Assembly (NCBI GenBank): GCA_941918925.1
Contig: OW799234.1
Coordinates: 94,963,978-95,027,977, forward strand
Length of the DNA stretch: 64,000 nt
Source: Phyto melanocephala
Lineage: Eukaryota > Arthropoda > Insecta > Diptera > Rhinophoridae
Direction of reading: 5' to 3'
Part shown: positions 11,222 to 21,971 of the stretch, piece after piece
Layout of the letters: every line of letters starts with the position of its first letter
Position numbering within the stretch: the first letter of the stretch is position 1
Made by a program: the position numbers and the translations under genes
The notes under the pieces: generated by a model
What the model saw: only the letters and a program-made list of their open reading frames with translations
Database searches by the model: none
What the model was told of the DNA's origin: nothing

Positions 11222-12253
11222 TTAATTTGTGAAAAAACTTTGATGTGGCTGTCCTTTAAAAATAATAGGATTTGCATTAAAATAGGCGTTTTAAATATAC
11301 ATATATATATATCTGCTAAAACCTTCAACTTAGATTTTGCAATATAAAGTCCTTTATTTTTCTGTGTATCTTATATGAGTTTAAGCAAAATTCTTATACG
11401 GAAAAAGGGCGTTACAGTGGGCGTGTCACTTTAATTATATGGAATGAATTAAAATAATATTAACCAGAAGACTGAGTTAGCGAAATTTCTGTCAGTTTAT
11501 GATCTCATAACTTTAGTAAGAGTAGATTTGAAGAATGTGTTTAATAAGGCGGGCTGAAGTAATATCTGCTAATGAATTCAATGTAGATATTGCATAATAG
11601 AGTCCCTACTCCCTCCATAAAATTTTCCGTATATATAATTATATAAAATGGTATGAATTGAACATAAAGAAATATATGAAAGATTGGCGTTAAAGTGAGC
11701 ATGTCAACTTAATTTTAAATCGAATCGAATAAATAATTTCGTCATGGTTTATCATTTGCTGTTGGTTTTCTTAGCTTTTAAATTCTTTATTGTAGAAAAT
11801 TATGCCATTTGTGAGCAGTATTCATTGAAGCAGGCGCGTGAAAATAATTTTTAATAAGTATATTTTCGTACACTAAGAGAAAAATTACGATCTAGATTTA
11901 AGAATAAAATTCTTGAATGTAGATTGCAGAAATCGTCCAATTTTAATCTTGAATTTTGGTCAGTAAGATTGACGTTATCGAATTTAAGCATAAATTCTTG
12001 ATTTTAAGAATAAATTCTAAAAATCTAAAACGCAATATTGACTTTAAGATCGTTTTCTTAAAATCAAGAACGTAATCTTAATTTTTAGATCGTATTCTTC
12101 AATTTAAGAACATATTCTTAATATTAAGATTTAATTCTTGATTTAACATTAAAGAAGACGTGTTATTTTTAAATTGTAAAACGCTAAATGAAGAAGACGC
12201 ATTGAGAGAAAAAGTGTAAAAGAAATTTTAAATTATTATAAAAAGCATTTAAA

Positions 12254-12430
12254 ATGGAAAACCAGAACACCGATGAAAAGGTGCTTGTAACCATACCAGT
12301 AAGTGAAGATTTGTTACCGATGGCGATTGGAAGCTATAAAGTGATGAGTATTCCGGAGGAAGTTGCGTCGGAATTTGCTAAAAAATCTTCTAGAAGAGTT
12401 TCCAATGGAGTCGGTTTTCAAGTGTCTTAA
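12254..12430 (+). CDS. Hypothetical 58-residue frame inside the 1.8-kb element
   Basis: An ATG-initiated frame encodes an acidic, non-repetitive peptide beginning MENQNTDEKVLVTIP and containing MAIGSYKVMSIPEEV. It has no signal peptide or membrane segment and I do not recognise it. Near its end the +1 frame reads LLEEFPMESVFKCLKGK, which looks equally protein-like, so a frameshift in a longer ancestral exon is possible. A perfect GTAAGT donor-like site lies at 12299-12304. It could be the first exon of a decayed multi-exon gene carried by the element. Confidence 0.35.
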   Translation: MENQNTDEKVLVTIPVSEDLLPMAIGSYKVMSIPEEVASEFAKKSSRRVSNGVGFQVS

Positions 12431-12636
12431 GGGCAAGTGCTCCTTCTTATTTATATGAGTGTTTATGCAGTTAGGAAAATGTATATATTAATAGAAATCA
12501 TTATTTCATTTAAAAGGAGTCATAATAAAAACGAAAAACAAGTGACATTAATAAGTTTTCTTTTAATTTGGAATAGACGAAGATACACTTTCAATGTTAT
12601 CGAAGGTAGGTGAATGGTGCATCACTTAATAGTGTA

Positions 12637-13168
12637 AATACAAGATCATCCCGTTTGGAAGAAGAAGACTTCACTGTCTTCAAATCAACAAATCATATGC
12701 AGAGTGCGGAAATTGATGAATCAGATGCAGCTGCTTATATTTATATTATCATTGAGTAGAGAGTTTGTCACAAATGGAACCTCATAGCAGTATGCGGCAG
12801 AAAGATTTGCAAGAAATGAGAAGTCTTGAGTTTATACGTGGATGGCCAAAGTTAAGTCATTCAAAGGCACCTGAGTTGGTCAGTTATTTTTCGATTGCTT
12901 ATTACAGCTTAACACATTTTTCTTCAACATTGATTTGAGATCAACATTGATTTACAAGTTATGTACCCAGACATAGATCAATAATGTTTTCAAAATGGGA
13001 AGAATTTAAAATGCTTATACCAGCAAAATAGTATGCCAAGCAACTAAGTTATAGAAATTCAGAATTTGGTCTCTAGTTTGCTTTCATCTATATCTAATTC
13101 AATACAAAACTTATTCCAATCGAACCAAATTCAGGAAGATTTATCATTTATACTAGATTTCTGTAAGT
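12637..13168 (+). pseudogene. Gene-like broken open stretches, unrecognised
   Basis: Three protein-like pieces follow one another. Piece one (12637-12759, open to TAG) includes RSSRLEEEDFTVF and QSAEIDESDAAAY. Piece two (12774-12938) begins with a Met and includes QKDLQEMRSLEFIRGWPKL. Piece three, in changing frames after a short duplication ATCAACATTGATTT near 12920-12950, includes FSKWEEFKMLIPAK and later IQNLVSSLLSSISNSIQNLF. Amphipathic and acidic composition and lack of low complexity suggest decayed coding sequence. The W-x-L then FSKWEEF spacing faintly recalls uncharacterised insect proteins found in repeats, but no family is claimed. Confidence 0.35.
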
Positions 13169-14080
13169 AGCCATTTAAAGATTTTAAAACTGATTATAAG
13201 TTTATCAACATGTAAATATTACATTATCATTACGTTTCTTCTTTATTTTTAACACATACACATGCTTATGTAAATACAAATAAATAAAAATAAAAATTAA
13301 AAAAAAAAAATAGTTTTATTTCAACATTGGACTTGGTAAAAACCAATAGGGCTATTTTCAAGAATTTCATTCTTAAAATTTAAGAATTAATTCTTGATTT
13401 AAAACTTAAAATAAGAACACAATCTTAAATTCGATCTTGAAATAAGATTTTTTTCAAGATTATATTCTTGAATTTTAAGAATATGATCTTAATTTGAGAT
13501 TATTATTAAGAACAAAATCTTGAACACGATCTTACAATGAGAATTTATTCAAGAATAGAATCTTAAATGTGATCTTAAAAAAATCAAGATTTTATTCTTG
13601 AATTAAAAATTTTCGCACTTAACAGGCTTTTGAAACTCAAATACTTGATTTCCAGCATAAAATCTTGATTTTAGCACGTTTTTTCCATTACTGTAGATAT
13701 GACCATATAAAAATTATATGAACTTAAAATAAATCGTGGTATCAATAGTGTGCGTTCAAGTGTGCGGGTTGACTTTTAACCAGAAAGCCACAATCAATAA
13801 ATTTTTTCTTTGTTGATCAATTGCTGTCGGTTTTAAAAAAACTTAAATTTTTATTTATGGTAAATTATGTGAGAGTTGGGATTTAAAGTAGGCGTGTCGA
13901 AGTAATTTCCGACAATCACTTTTACTTAGGTATTAAAGCAATGAAACCATTTTTATAAAATTTCTTTCAATGGAAATATTATATGAATTTGAAAAAATCG
14001 CTTTATGTAAAGTGGGCGTTAAAGTAGGCGTGACATCCTCATTTTCTATTGTTCTAAGGGAATGGATTTTAAACATTTTT

Positions 14081-14608
14081 AAGGTTGTATAAAATTTTTT
14101 ATTTAAGTAATATACTATATTTATAATTTCTATAACTCAAATATTATTGAGAATTTCAATTCCTAGCTTTTTCTGTTCTTTTTCTTCATGGTTTTTACAG
14201 ACCGACGGACATCCTAAAAGTGAAACCAGGCCTTGGGAACTATAAACTTTTAAGAGTCTAATTTTAGAATTTTTTATTGTGTTACAAATAATTTTTTTGT
14301 GGTGGGTATATTTATTGTGTGCGTGATGTGACAGGCACCCGGCAAGAACCACCCTCATCCAGCGAGCTTCAGCTGATCTTACGCTGTATGAATTTTTAAG
14401 GAAATAGGAAAATAAATTGTATAATTTTACAAAATAATTAAAAGAAACTTTAGTAAATACTTTAAGAAAAACATAAAAAGCTTTAACCTAATACAAAACA
14501 ACACAAAGGGGTTATGCATTAAACAATTACTTTGAAAAAAATTAACTCTGCGGTTTTTATGTGTAAGAATTTCTTATCGGGACAATATTTTTAAATATTA
14601 ATTTTTGT
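14081..14608. other. Unassigned AT-rich DNA
   Basis: Nothing recognised. The 73-residue minus-strand frame at 14137-14358 has no recognisable domain. Confidence 0.45.
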
Positions 14609-15336
14609 CAAGGCATATCCATAAGGTACTCGTATCCAATCAGCTGACTGTTTTTTTTTTTATATACATTTTAAAAGCGTTACCAAGGCATATTCATACA
14701 GGTATATGCAACGGCGAATTGATACAACAAAGCAAATTTTTAGGGGATTTTTTCTTTCAAGGCCAGTTTGTATAACAAGGATGGAAAAGTTGTTTTTGTA
14801 TGTTTGATCAATAAAATTTTATTAAAAAAAGGATATGTGCTTGTGAAGCACATTATAAATGGTGCAAGCACAAGAAATATACATAAATTTGGTAAATTTA
14901 TTATCATAAAAAGCACAATTAAGTTAAATGTTTAATTCGGAATCCAAAATCTAATCTTCCATTCCTGCATTAATAAATAGAATAAAGGAGAATTCGACAA
15001 ATTTAGACATTATGTTTCCCCATCATCATGTGCTGATAAGTGCACCTGTATGAATTCGCTTTAGCATTACCAACTTTTTTTAAAAGTCATGCCTGGAGTT
15101 GCCAAACTTAATTTTTTATATTTTATTGTACAATAAATAATTCGCGGATTCAGTTGGTTTAAAGCGTGTTAAAAAATACAAAACCGTGAATTAAAAGTTT
15201 TCGCTATAACGTTTTTTAAAAGTTGTTCAAATTTGAGAAGAAAATAAAAAAATTGTTTGACATATGCCGGCATATATGCAAAAACAAAATACATGTGTTT
15301 GTTGCCGCGATGCATATACCTTATGGATATGCCTTG
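14609..15336. mobile_element. Non-autonomous hAT-like MITE with perfect 20-bp TIRs
   Basis: Perfect 20-bp terminal inverted repeats CAAGGCATATCCATAAGGTA lie at both ends, flanked by an exact 8-bp direct repeat ATTTTTGT (14601-14608 and 15337-15344). Both are hAT hallmarks. At 728 bp with no transposase frame it is non-autonomous. The identical TIRs suggest a younger insertion than the related element at 660-2010. An inner 12-bp inverted pair ATTCATACAGGT (14692-14703) and ACCTGTATGAAT (15044-15055) and the family-D repeat lie inside, suggesting an element within an element. Confidence 0.85.
14692..14975 (+). repeat. Family D repeat nested in the hAT MITE
   Basis: Blocks GGTATATGCAACGGCGAATT, ATACAACAAAGC and GGATGGAAAAGTTG, ending in CTTCCATTCCTGC, match 62724-62966 (reverse) and 9165-9360. 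A right-end inverted partner to CAGGAATGGAA is present. It lies within the limits of the hAT MITE but is absent from the family member at 660-2010, consistent with a nested insertion. Confidence 0.5.
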
Positions 15337-15344
15337 ATTTTTGT

Positions 15345-16007
15345 GAATAATTTTTTATTTTCTTTTACCAATGGAAATTTTTATCCTTAAACGTTTAATT
15401 TTATTTGAATATTAATTTGACAAATAATACATACTATATGACTAATTTAAGAATACCCTCACACCTGTTATAATTTCACATATTTTGGTTATGGTTCAAA
15501 AAGACTCATTTTAGGTTTTCATTTAAATAGCTAGTGTACTTATAACAAACGCAATACATATATAGTATAATGTTTAATGCCAATTTTAAGAGAATCATCT
15601 TTAAGATATTTGTAATTTATTGAAAAATTAATTTAATAAACAGCCAACCATACAGCATTTAATACAGCAGTCCTTATGTCTACAAATCTGTATACAATTC
15701 ATACAAAACGCATTCACTTACACACTCATTTACAATTATTCCACACTCGAACCAATTTACTTCAACTCAATCACTGAAAAAAAAATAACCTGAAAGACAG
15801 ACAGACGAACATATTGCAATTAATGCAATCATATACTGAACTACACACTCCATCACGGTATCATGGATTTATAGAAACGTGAGCGCGTGTTCAAATATGA
15901 AAAATGTGATAAATACTCATACTCTTAGAGTCGCGAACGACATCATATACCAAGAATCATAGTATATCTTTGCACATGCATGTATATATGTACAAACAAC
16001 TTACAAT
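15345..16007. other. Unassigned AT-rich DNA
   Basis: No feature recognised. Confidence 0.45.
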
Positions 16008-16585
16008 GGGTGTTTTTTTAGACCTATAGAACATCTGATAGTGATAACTCGGAAACTGGCTTTCACACTAATGAAGTGTGTCGAACTCTTTATCAGTATG
16101 TTTTAGTAAATCATCATGCAAAGACTTGCAAAAAAACATTAACAAATCGTGGAAATTGATTTTTCAAATTCGAGCTCATACATGAAATCATGACTTTGTT
16201 CAAAAAATTAACGTTTATTAACCGAATTATCTCAAAAAATGGACCAGTAAATTTTCCACCCCATTCCTGTGATTTGACACTTTTGAACTACTTTTTGTGG
16301 GGGTACGCCAAAAATCTTTTCTGTGATGATAAACCAGTAATTATTGATCATTTAGAAATCAAGTTTCACCACAGTGTTGTTAAAATAAGATCCGATGTCC
16401 TTGAAAAGTATCAAATTTGACAGCCAGAATGCCACTTGTATGGCAAAGTCGGAGCCCATATGCCAGAAATCATTTTTAAATATTAAATGCAATGAAATTT
16501 GCGATCTAAAAGTTTAATAATTCGATTGAATTTCTTGTTTTTTATTTTAAAAATAAAAAATTTCATACCTCTAAAGAAACACTCT
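16008..16585 (+). pseudogene. Mariner element relic with C-terminal transposase fragment
   Basis: Ends are similar inverted repeats: left GGGTGTTTTTTTAGACCTAT, right (reverse complement) GAGTGTTTCTTTAGAGGTAT. Inside, 16190-16420 encodes IISKNGPVNFPPHSCDLT, LLNYFLWGYAKNLF and DKPVIIDHL, the mariner region that normally holds the third catalytic aspartate (here LLNYF where PLDYF is usual, so D is replaced by N). Further C-terminal text near 16420-16480 reads like the usual R-x-G-H-M-P-E-I-I-F-K tail in another frame. The N-terminus and first two catalytic regions are deleted. Non-functional. Confidence 0.8.
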
Positions 16586-17312
16586 ATATTAATTCATATT
16601 TTTGTGTGCAACCAGTTATTCAAACTGACTTTTATCCTGGTATTTAAACATCCATTCATGTAACTCTTTGGCCAGAGACTGTAGCAAAATGAAATATTAT
16701 TGTTGATTTTTTTTTTGCAGAGAGCAAAAAATAAAACAGGAATTCAACACATTCCATTCCATATCAAATGCCAACTTTAACCACACACACAGAGATATGC
16801 ACACACATATTGAATCATTGAAAAAAGCCTCATTTAAAAACGAAATAACAAAAAGAGTCAGGGTGAACAAAATATCTGATACTGGTTGCATTGACATAGT
16901 TATGAATAAAAACCATACAAAAGGACTACATTTAATCATGCAATATATTGACACTGATAATGTTTTTGACCAAAGTAGCAGGTAATTATATTTGGCCACT
17001 ACTGTTCACTAACTGCAAAGCCAATGCGGTATGTGCGCTTGTATTTCAAACATTTGTTCCTCTATTCATAAATAAACGTGACATATCAAGCTCTAACTGT
17101 AAAAATAACTTAAGTTTAAAAATTTTAAAATGGCAAAATCTTGAATAAAATTAATACATGAGGCAAACATTTTGTATCCCACTTAAGGTACGTTGAGTAA
17201 AAGAAGAAATGTGATAATTAGTATAGATAAAAGTCAGATAATCAGCAAACTAATATTACCGAACAAATTAAAAGCAATTGCTCATTATTTAAGAATAAGA
17301 TTTGATAAAGAA
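16586..17312. other. Unassigned AT-rich DNA
   Basis: Overlapping short frames on both strands have no recognised motif. Confidence 0.45.
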
Positions 17313-18290
17313 AACAAACAAGAATTCTATATTCGGCCGTGTCGAATCTAAAAATATCCGACGGTATAGTGACCTCATCGTAGCTTAGCCTACATTTTAT
17401 ATTTATTGTTATGCGCCATTTTTTCTTATTATTTCTAACACAATCTTTGAATAGAAATTTTTTAGTTGTACAAGTCAAGAATTTTCATTTGATACCCATA
17501 CTTATTTTGTAAAAAATTATTCGCCATTTTTTTAAAATCCCATTGTTCATATATTAGTGTATTGTACTTGTCAAGCTCTTTCTCTTAATACTCATATTTT
17601 GGTGGTTGAAGAGGAAAAGTACGTAATTACTATGTTTGACGTATACATCCGCCATTTTTCTTGGATCTTAACTTGTTCATAGTTTCCTCTATTCTACCGA
17701 TTGAAGTTGTTACATTTTTGTTTTGACCCATATATAAATTTAATCTTCGCTCATTTGTAGTTTTATATTTTCCTGGTTAAGTTCACCTTTTTTGTTGTCC
17801 AGAAGCTGAAAAAATTTATTTTCGTTTGTTTATTTTAGAAAAAATCCTGAAGCAGATTTTTTTTTTTTATATCTTAGTTAATTTTAAACCGATTTGTCAG
17901 TTTTTCTTAGCAAAAGAATTCCCTATTTTGGTGTCTATAGCATGTCAAAGAAATTAAAGGAGGCTTAGGTAACATGATATATTTAAAAAATGCTGTATAT
18001 TTTTAAAAACTATTTTTGCCTGTAACATTGCTATAAGAGAACGATTTGTCCAACATTTTGTATCATATTTAAAAATAGTACAAAATATGTCTTTAAATTA
18101 TCCTTGGGCTAAAAATATTTTGATTGATTTTAATAATAAAAATATGCGAAAAAACAGATGTAGCTTACAGATCTGTGCAAAATGTGGGGCTTGATTTAAC
18201 CCACACACGAACAGACGTACATTACTCAATCGACGTCTTATTCACAAGCTTGCAGAAAGTATATACTTTATGGGATCGGAAAGAGCTTAC
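17313..18290 (-). repeat. DINE/mini-me-like dispersed repeat, near full length
   Basis: Starts CTATATTCGGCCGTGTCGAAT (degenerate terminal hairpin, minus the first base here) and CATCGTAGCTTAGC. It runs through repeated CGCCATTTTT and TTTGATACCCATA phrases shared with 7744-8330. It ends with ACACACGAACAGACGTAC, TCAATCGACG and ATACTTTATGGGATCGGAAA, the conserved end module of the family. The 81-residue frame at 18124-18369 is a read-through of the repeat, not a gene. Confidence 0.7.
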
Positions 18291-19003
18291 CAACAACAGC
18301 TTTATCATGTTCACATATTATTATATATTTCAACATTTAGATGGCATCAAAAACATTTATTGTATATAAGCTAGATGTTAGTCATTTAGCAGTGCGTTAT
18401 TAATTAGATATTTCCTTAGAAATTATATTATTATTTTATATTTTTCTTTGTCACTTAAGCTATTTTCGCAGTTATTGCTAGTCATGTCCGTGCAGAACCA
18501 AATAATGCTACATACATATGAATGTATAATTACCAAAATTGCTGCATTTTGGATAGAGTTTTAATATCATGGTAAAAATTCCGTACTTTTCTTAAATTTT
18601 CACATAAATTTTTTTAATATTTTTTTTTAAACAATCCGTATATTATTTGCTAATTTATGGCGAAATTCTTTTTATTATTATTTTTTTTAAATAACTTTTA
18701 CTAAAATAATATTTATAGAAATTAGCTGGTTCTATTCCAATTTTATTTTTAATTAAATAAGTTTATCTTTTGATAGAATCATTAATTCAGTTCACAACTC
18801 TAGTTGTATTGTACTATTGGTACTATTTTTGTGTGAGTTTATCTTATTGTATGCTTGTTGTTGATAATTTCCATTTAAAACAATTTTTATCACAATTTCA
18901 TTCATTTCCTGTTTATGCGTTAGCTTCTTGAAAATGACTTGTGGGATTTTCGTATATATTTTTTTTGACATAATAGCTGATATAAAAATGCTCTTCCACT
19001 GAG
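18291..19003. other. Unassigned AT-rich DNA
   Basis: No feature recognised up to the pogo-like element. Confidence 0.45.
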
Positions 19004-19138
19004 ACTCAGGTCTTTTTTTTATGGGGTAGATGCGTTCCACATAAAACCGCATAAAAAAAATCGCATAAAAAAATACTTTAGCTCCATACAAAAACTAGGG
19101 ATACGTTCCGGAATTTAAAAAAATCGCATAAATTGAAA

Positions 19139-19333
19139 TTAAAGTATTAAAAATGTACTAAATTCGCATAAAAAAGGGGAAAATTTCATTTTTTTTATGG
19201 CTCTGATTGATGATTCGCCTAGTTTAAACTGGTCTGCCAGAGCCTTATTTTTAGCTCCATTTGCTAAGCGGTCCAAAATTTCGATTTTGGTCTCTAAAGA
19301 AATCGTTTGTCGTTTTTTCTTATATTTCTCCAT
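19139..19333 (-). pseudogene. CENP-B/pogo-type N-terminal DNA-binding domain fragment
   Basis: A 64-residue frame starting MEKYKKKRQTISLETKIEIL, followed by LANGAKNKALADQFKLGESSIRAIKK. This is the N-terminal HTH found in pogo/Tigger transposases and CENP-B: a basic start, a conserved Leu-x-x-Lys helix and the GESSIR recognition helix. The following residues are unrelated, and the second HTH and DDE domain are missing, so this is the stump left by an internal deletion. In an intact element it would bind the ends. The stump alone might still bind DNA, which is inference. Confidence 0.75.
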
Positions 19334-19619
19334 ATCAATTTCTTCAAATCGAATCCAAAAATTTTATGTTAGCATTGAAACCTTAAAAAAAATTACACTT
19401 ACTTTTTGGAGCGAAACTTCAATACCTTCGATAATTAAAATTTAAAAATCTTTGTAAAATTCCACCACAATAAATATTTTAAATTTAATGCAAAATTCAA
19501 CTGTCAATGACTAAACTGCAAACGTACGTTAGAACATTTTATCATCGCCTGCTTACAAAATCTATTAAGAAAATCCCAAATTTCAAATAATCGCTGCTGG
19601 TCTTCGTATGAAACGCATT

Positions 19620-19690
19620 AATTAACAGAAAGTACAAACCTTAACAGAAATCTACAAACTTTACGGAAAGCACAAACCTTAACAGAAATA
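19620..19690. repeat. ~20-bp degenerate tandem repeat
   Basis: Three and a half imperfect copies of a unit like TTAACAGAAAGTACAAACC lie within the pogo-like element. Confidence 0.55.
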
Positions 19691-19813
19691 TTAAAGCCCA
19701 GTATTATCAATTATCTTAATATTATTTTTATATATAAAAAAAAATTTTAATATTTAAAAACCGCATAAATTCAAATTCGCATAAAAAAATACCGCATAAA
19801 AAAAGACCTGAGT

Positions 19814-20330
19814 GTATTTGACTACACATTGCAACCAACGACTGTATATGCATACGCAAGTAAGTACGTAAGTGTGTGTATTTAATATTAACACTGTGAA
19901 AAATATTTCGTGTTGACAAAATTTAGAACAAATTAAGTACAAATCATGCACATTTTACAACTTGAATTTTGTAAAAAAGCTGATTTAACTCTGAAAACAA
20001 ATTGAAGATTCCCTGATTATTTAATGTTGTTCTTCACATCAGATCCAGTTGATCGATTTGTCAAAAAAGAACAAAAAATCGCGGTTGTGTAAAAAATATG
20101 CTGGCTTAAAATAAAATAAGATTTGTGCAACAGATTTTTGGCTGGTAGAGGGAGGTGAATTGGTAAGCTTTATAAATGTTTTAATAAAATTTCCATGCGA
20201 TCAGAGTTGTATTTTGTAATAAAATTGATAGGAAAACAGCGTTTCTAAATTTGTCTGTCTTAAAGTCTGAAGTCAACTAATTCCTTGGAAATTATTTTAT
20301 TGATAGCATAATACATGAGTTTAGCAACAA
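19814..20330. other. Unassigned AT-rich DNA
   Basis: No feature recognised. Confidence 0.45.
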
Positions 20331-20334
20331 TATA

Positions 20335-20576
20335 ACTGTGCCTTGGAGCTAAAAGGGCCAATGTCACTTTTTTGCTCTTTTGAGTAAAAGATTGCATTAG
20401 ATTTGTTTTCTTGCTCTATTTCATTATGGTAAAACAGCTAAAGTCATACTTAACCCAGAACAGCTTCATAAATAAAATGATGGTCAATGTCACTATAAAA
20501 GCACCTATAAAAGTTAAAGTTCAATTCAAATTTTCTCAAAAGTAAATATTTTGGACCTTTTAGCTCCAAGCCACAG
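20335..20576. mobile_element. Short TIR element (MITE)
   Basis: About 240 bp with near-perfect inverted ends ACTGTGCCTTGGAGCTAAAA (left) and ACTGTGGCTTGGAGCTAAAA (right, reverse complement). TATA on both sides is compatible with a TA or TATA duplication. There is no coding capacity. The right boundary is accurate to a few bases only. Confidence 0.65.
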
Positions 20577-21971
20577 TTATAAAACATAGGTTTTTGCAAT
20601 TTCTTCTTTCTTAAGTGCACCACTAACAATAAATTTTGTTTCCATTTTCTCTAAGTGAGACAGAATTAAGTCAGATTTTCTTGAACGAATCTCACAATGA
20701 GTAGAATATTGGTTCTTAGATGTACTGACGTTTACTCCTAAAGCGCGTGTCTTTCGAAATACGAAATCGAGTATTGTCACAATAAAATCATTCACCAAAG
20801 CAACGCCTTGTAGACATTTCTGTCTTGGCTTTGAAGTCTTCAATCTTTCAATTTGCAAAATTATCTAAAAACATTTTATGATTCCCGGTTTTATAAAAAG
20901 TTCAACAAATAATAAACCCTATTGTGTGCAATATGCATGTGTTCACATGCATGTGTTGTTTGTGTTCTTTTGATATTGCAATCAAATTAGCCATGTTAAA
21001 CGATAGCTGTTGTCGATGTTGAAAAAGTATATGTAGCATTCATATTCATACTACTAGTTTATGATGATAGTCAATATCATCATCATTACTGTCATGTTAA
21101 GTATGAATGTTGCTGTTTGACTTGCACTGTTGCCTGTGAAGTACTCTTCACATTATGACAATTTTTGTAACAGATATTTTTTTACAAGTCCACTTGACTA
21201 CTTTGTAGGCAATTTAGCTGTTTTAGATTTTATGTACACGAGGTATAATAAGTACACAGAGGTTGTATAGGTTATTTTAGGTCTTTTACGGTAAATAAAA
21301 TTGTAACGAATTTGTTATAAGTGTCAATTCTCATTTAAAAAATGAAAAAAACTTCAGTTATGTTATGCTATTTTTGTTGCAGTTTTAAATTTATTACAAA
21401 ATTTAAAATACCTTTACTATTATAGTATTTTTTAAAATGTTTTATTTTACAGATACATAATTTTGTTAATACTTTCGATTAATGTTATATTTAAGTTATA
21501 TTTTTACAAGATAATTAGAGAACAAATTAAATAGAAAATTATTATTTAATATTTTAAATTGAATATATATGGACAATAAATAAATAATATCCTGTGGAGG
21601 AATTTAGAGAAACTCTATTTGATAATAATTTTATATTACAGAAACATTTTAAATTCTAAAATTTTAAGAAATGATGTCGTTAGTTTTTATTTTCCAAGAG
21701 TTCGTTGTGACCATGAGTGTTTTTACATTACACTACATTACATTACATTAACGTAAGCCTTTATTTGTGTTGGTAAGCAAAAAAAAAATGCATGTGTTGA
21801 AGAGTGTTTTAGAATAAACATATACACGCTATTTCAGCCAGAACTTATTCTTGGTCCAAAAAACTATTACTTTTTTAATTACTTAAGCTTTTCAAATACG
21901 TCAGTATTTCTTTTCTAAATCATATTTTTTAAGCTATTATTTCGGTCAAAACTGGCAGCGCAAAAAAGGAC
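20577..21971. other. Unassigned DNA with an unrecognised 93-residue frame
   Basis: A minus-strand frame at 20577-20858 encodes a basic, non-repetitive peptide (MQIERLKTSKPRQKCLQGVA near its start). It has no recognised domain and no visible transcript signals. The rest holds nothing recognised. Confidence 0.35.

Larger units (their letters stand above)
11871..13693. mobile_element. Unusual TA-flanked element with subterminal repeat blocks and gene-like cargo
   Basis: A 1823-bp unit inserted in a tandem repeat array and flanked by TA (11869-11870 and 13694-13695). The ends are imperfect inverted repeats: left CACTAAGAGAAAAATTACG, right (reverse complement) CAGTAATGGAAAAAACGTGC. TA plus CAGT-type ends resemble Tc1-like elements. 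Each end carries a block of several hundred bases (about 11885-12160 and 13360-13675) made of alternating AAGAAT/ATTCTT and AAGATC/GATCTT motifs at ~10-12-bp spacing in both orientations. The middle holds protein-like open stretches (12254-12430, 12637-12759, 12774-12938, 13000-13168) of unrecognised family and no recognisable transposase. Superfamily assignment is uncertain. Confidence 0.6.
11222..14080 (-). repeat. ~138-bp tandem repeat array of the DINE-like family, interrupted
   Basis: Degenerate units carry a core like GTGGGCGTTAAAGTAGGCGTGTC. Cores are near 11409, 11545, 11692, 11830, 13755, 13880 and 14015. Once the 1823-bp insertion at 11871-13693 is removed, spacing is roughly 100-147 bp. 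In the opposite orientation the same cores occur at 56629, 56765, 58032, 58160 and 58306, inside a repeat with recognisable DINE-like ends. The array is therefore probably the central tandem region of that element. Other shared unit phrases are an ATATGAATTTAAAAT-like stretch and TAAAGTCC. Confidence 0.6.
19004..19813 (-). mobile_element. pogo/Tigger-like DNA element, internally deleted
   Basis: Inverted termini: left ACTCAGGTCTTTTTTTTATG, right (reverse complement) ACTCAGGTCTTTTTTTATGC. The motif CGCATAAA recurs at least six times just inside the two ends (near 19050, 19066, 19124, 19166, 19760, 19774 and 19787), all in one orientation. The only coding remnant is a CENP-B-type helix-turn-helix on the minus strand. 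The catalytic domain is absent, so the copy is non-autonomous. The expected TA target duplication is not evident at these boundaries, so the exact ends may be off by a few bases. Confidence 0.7.
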
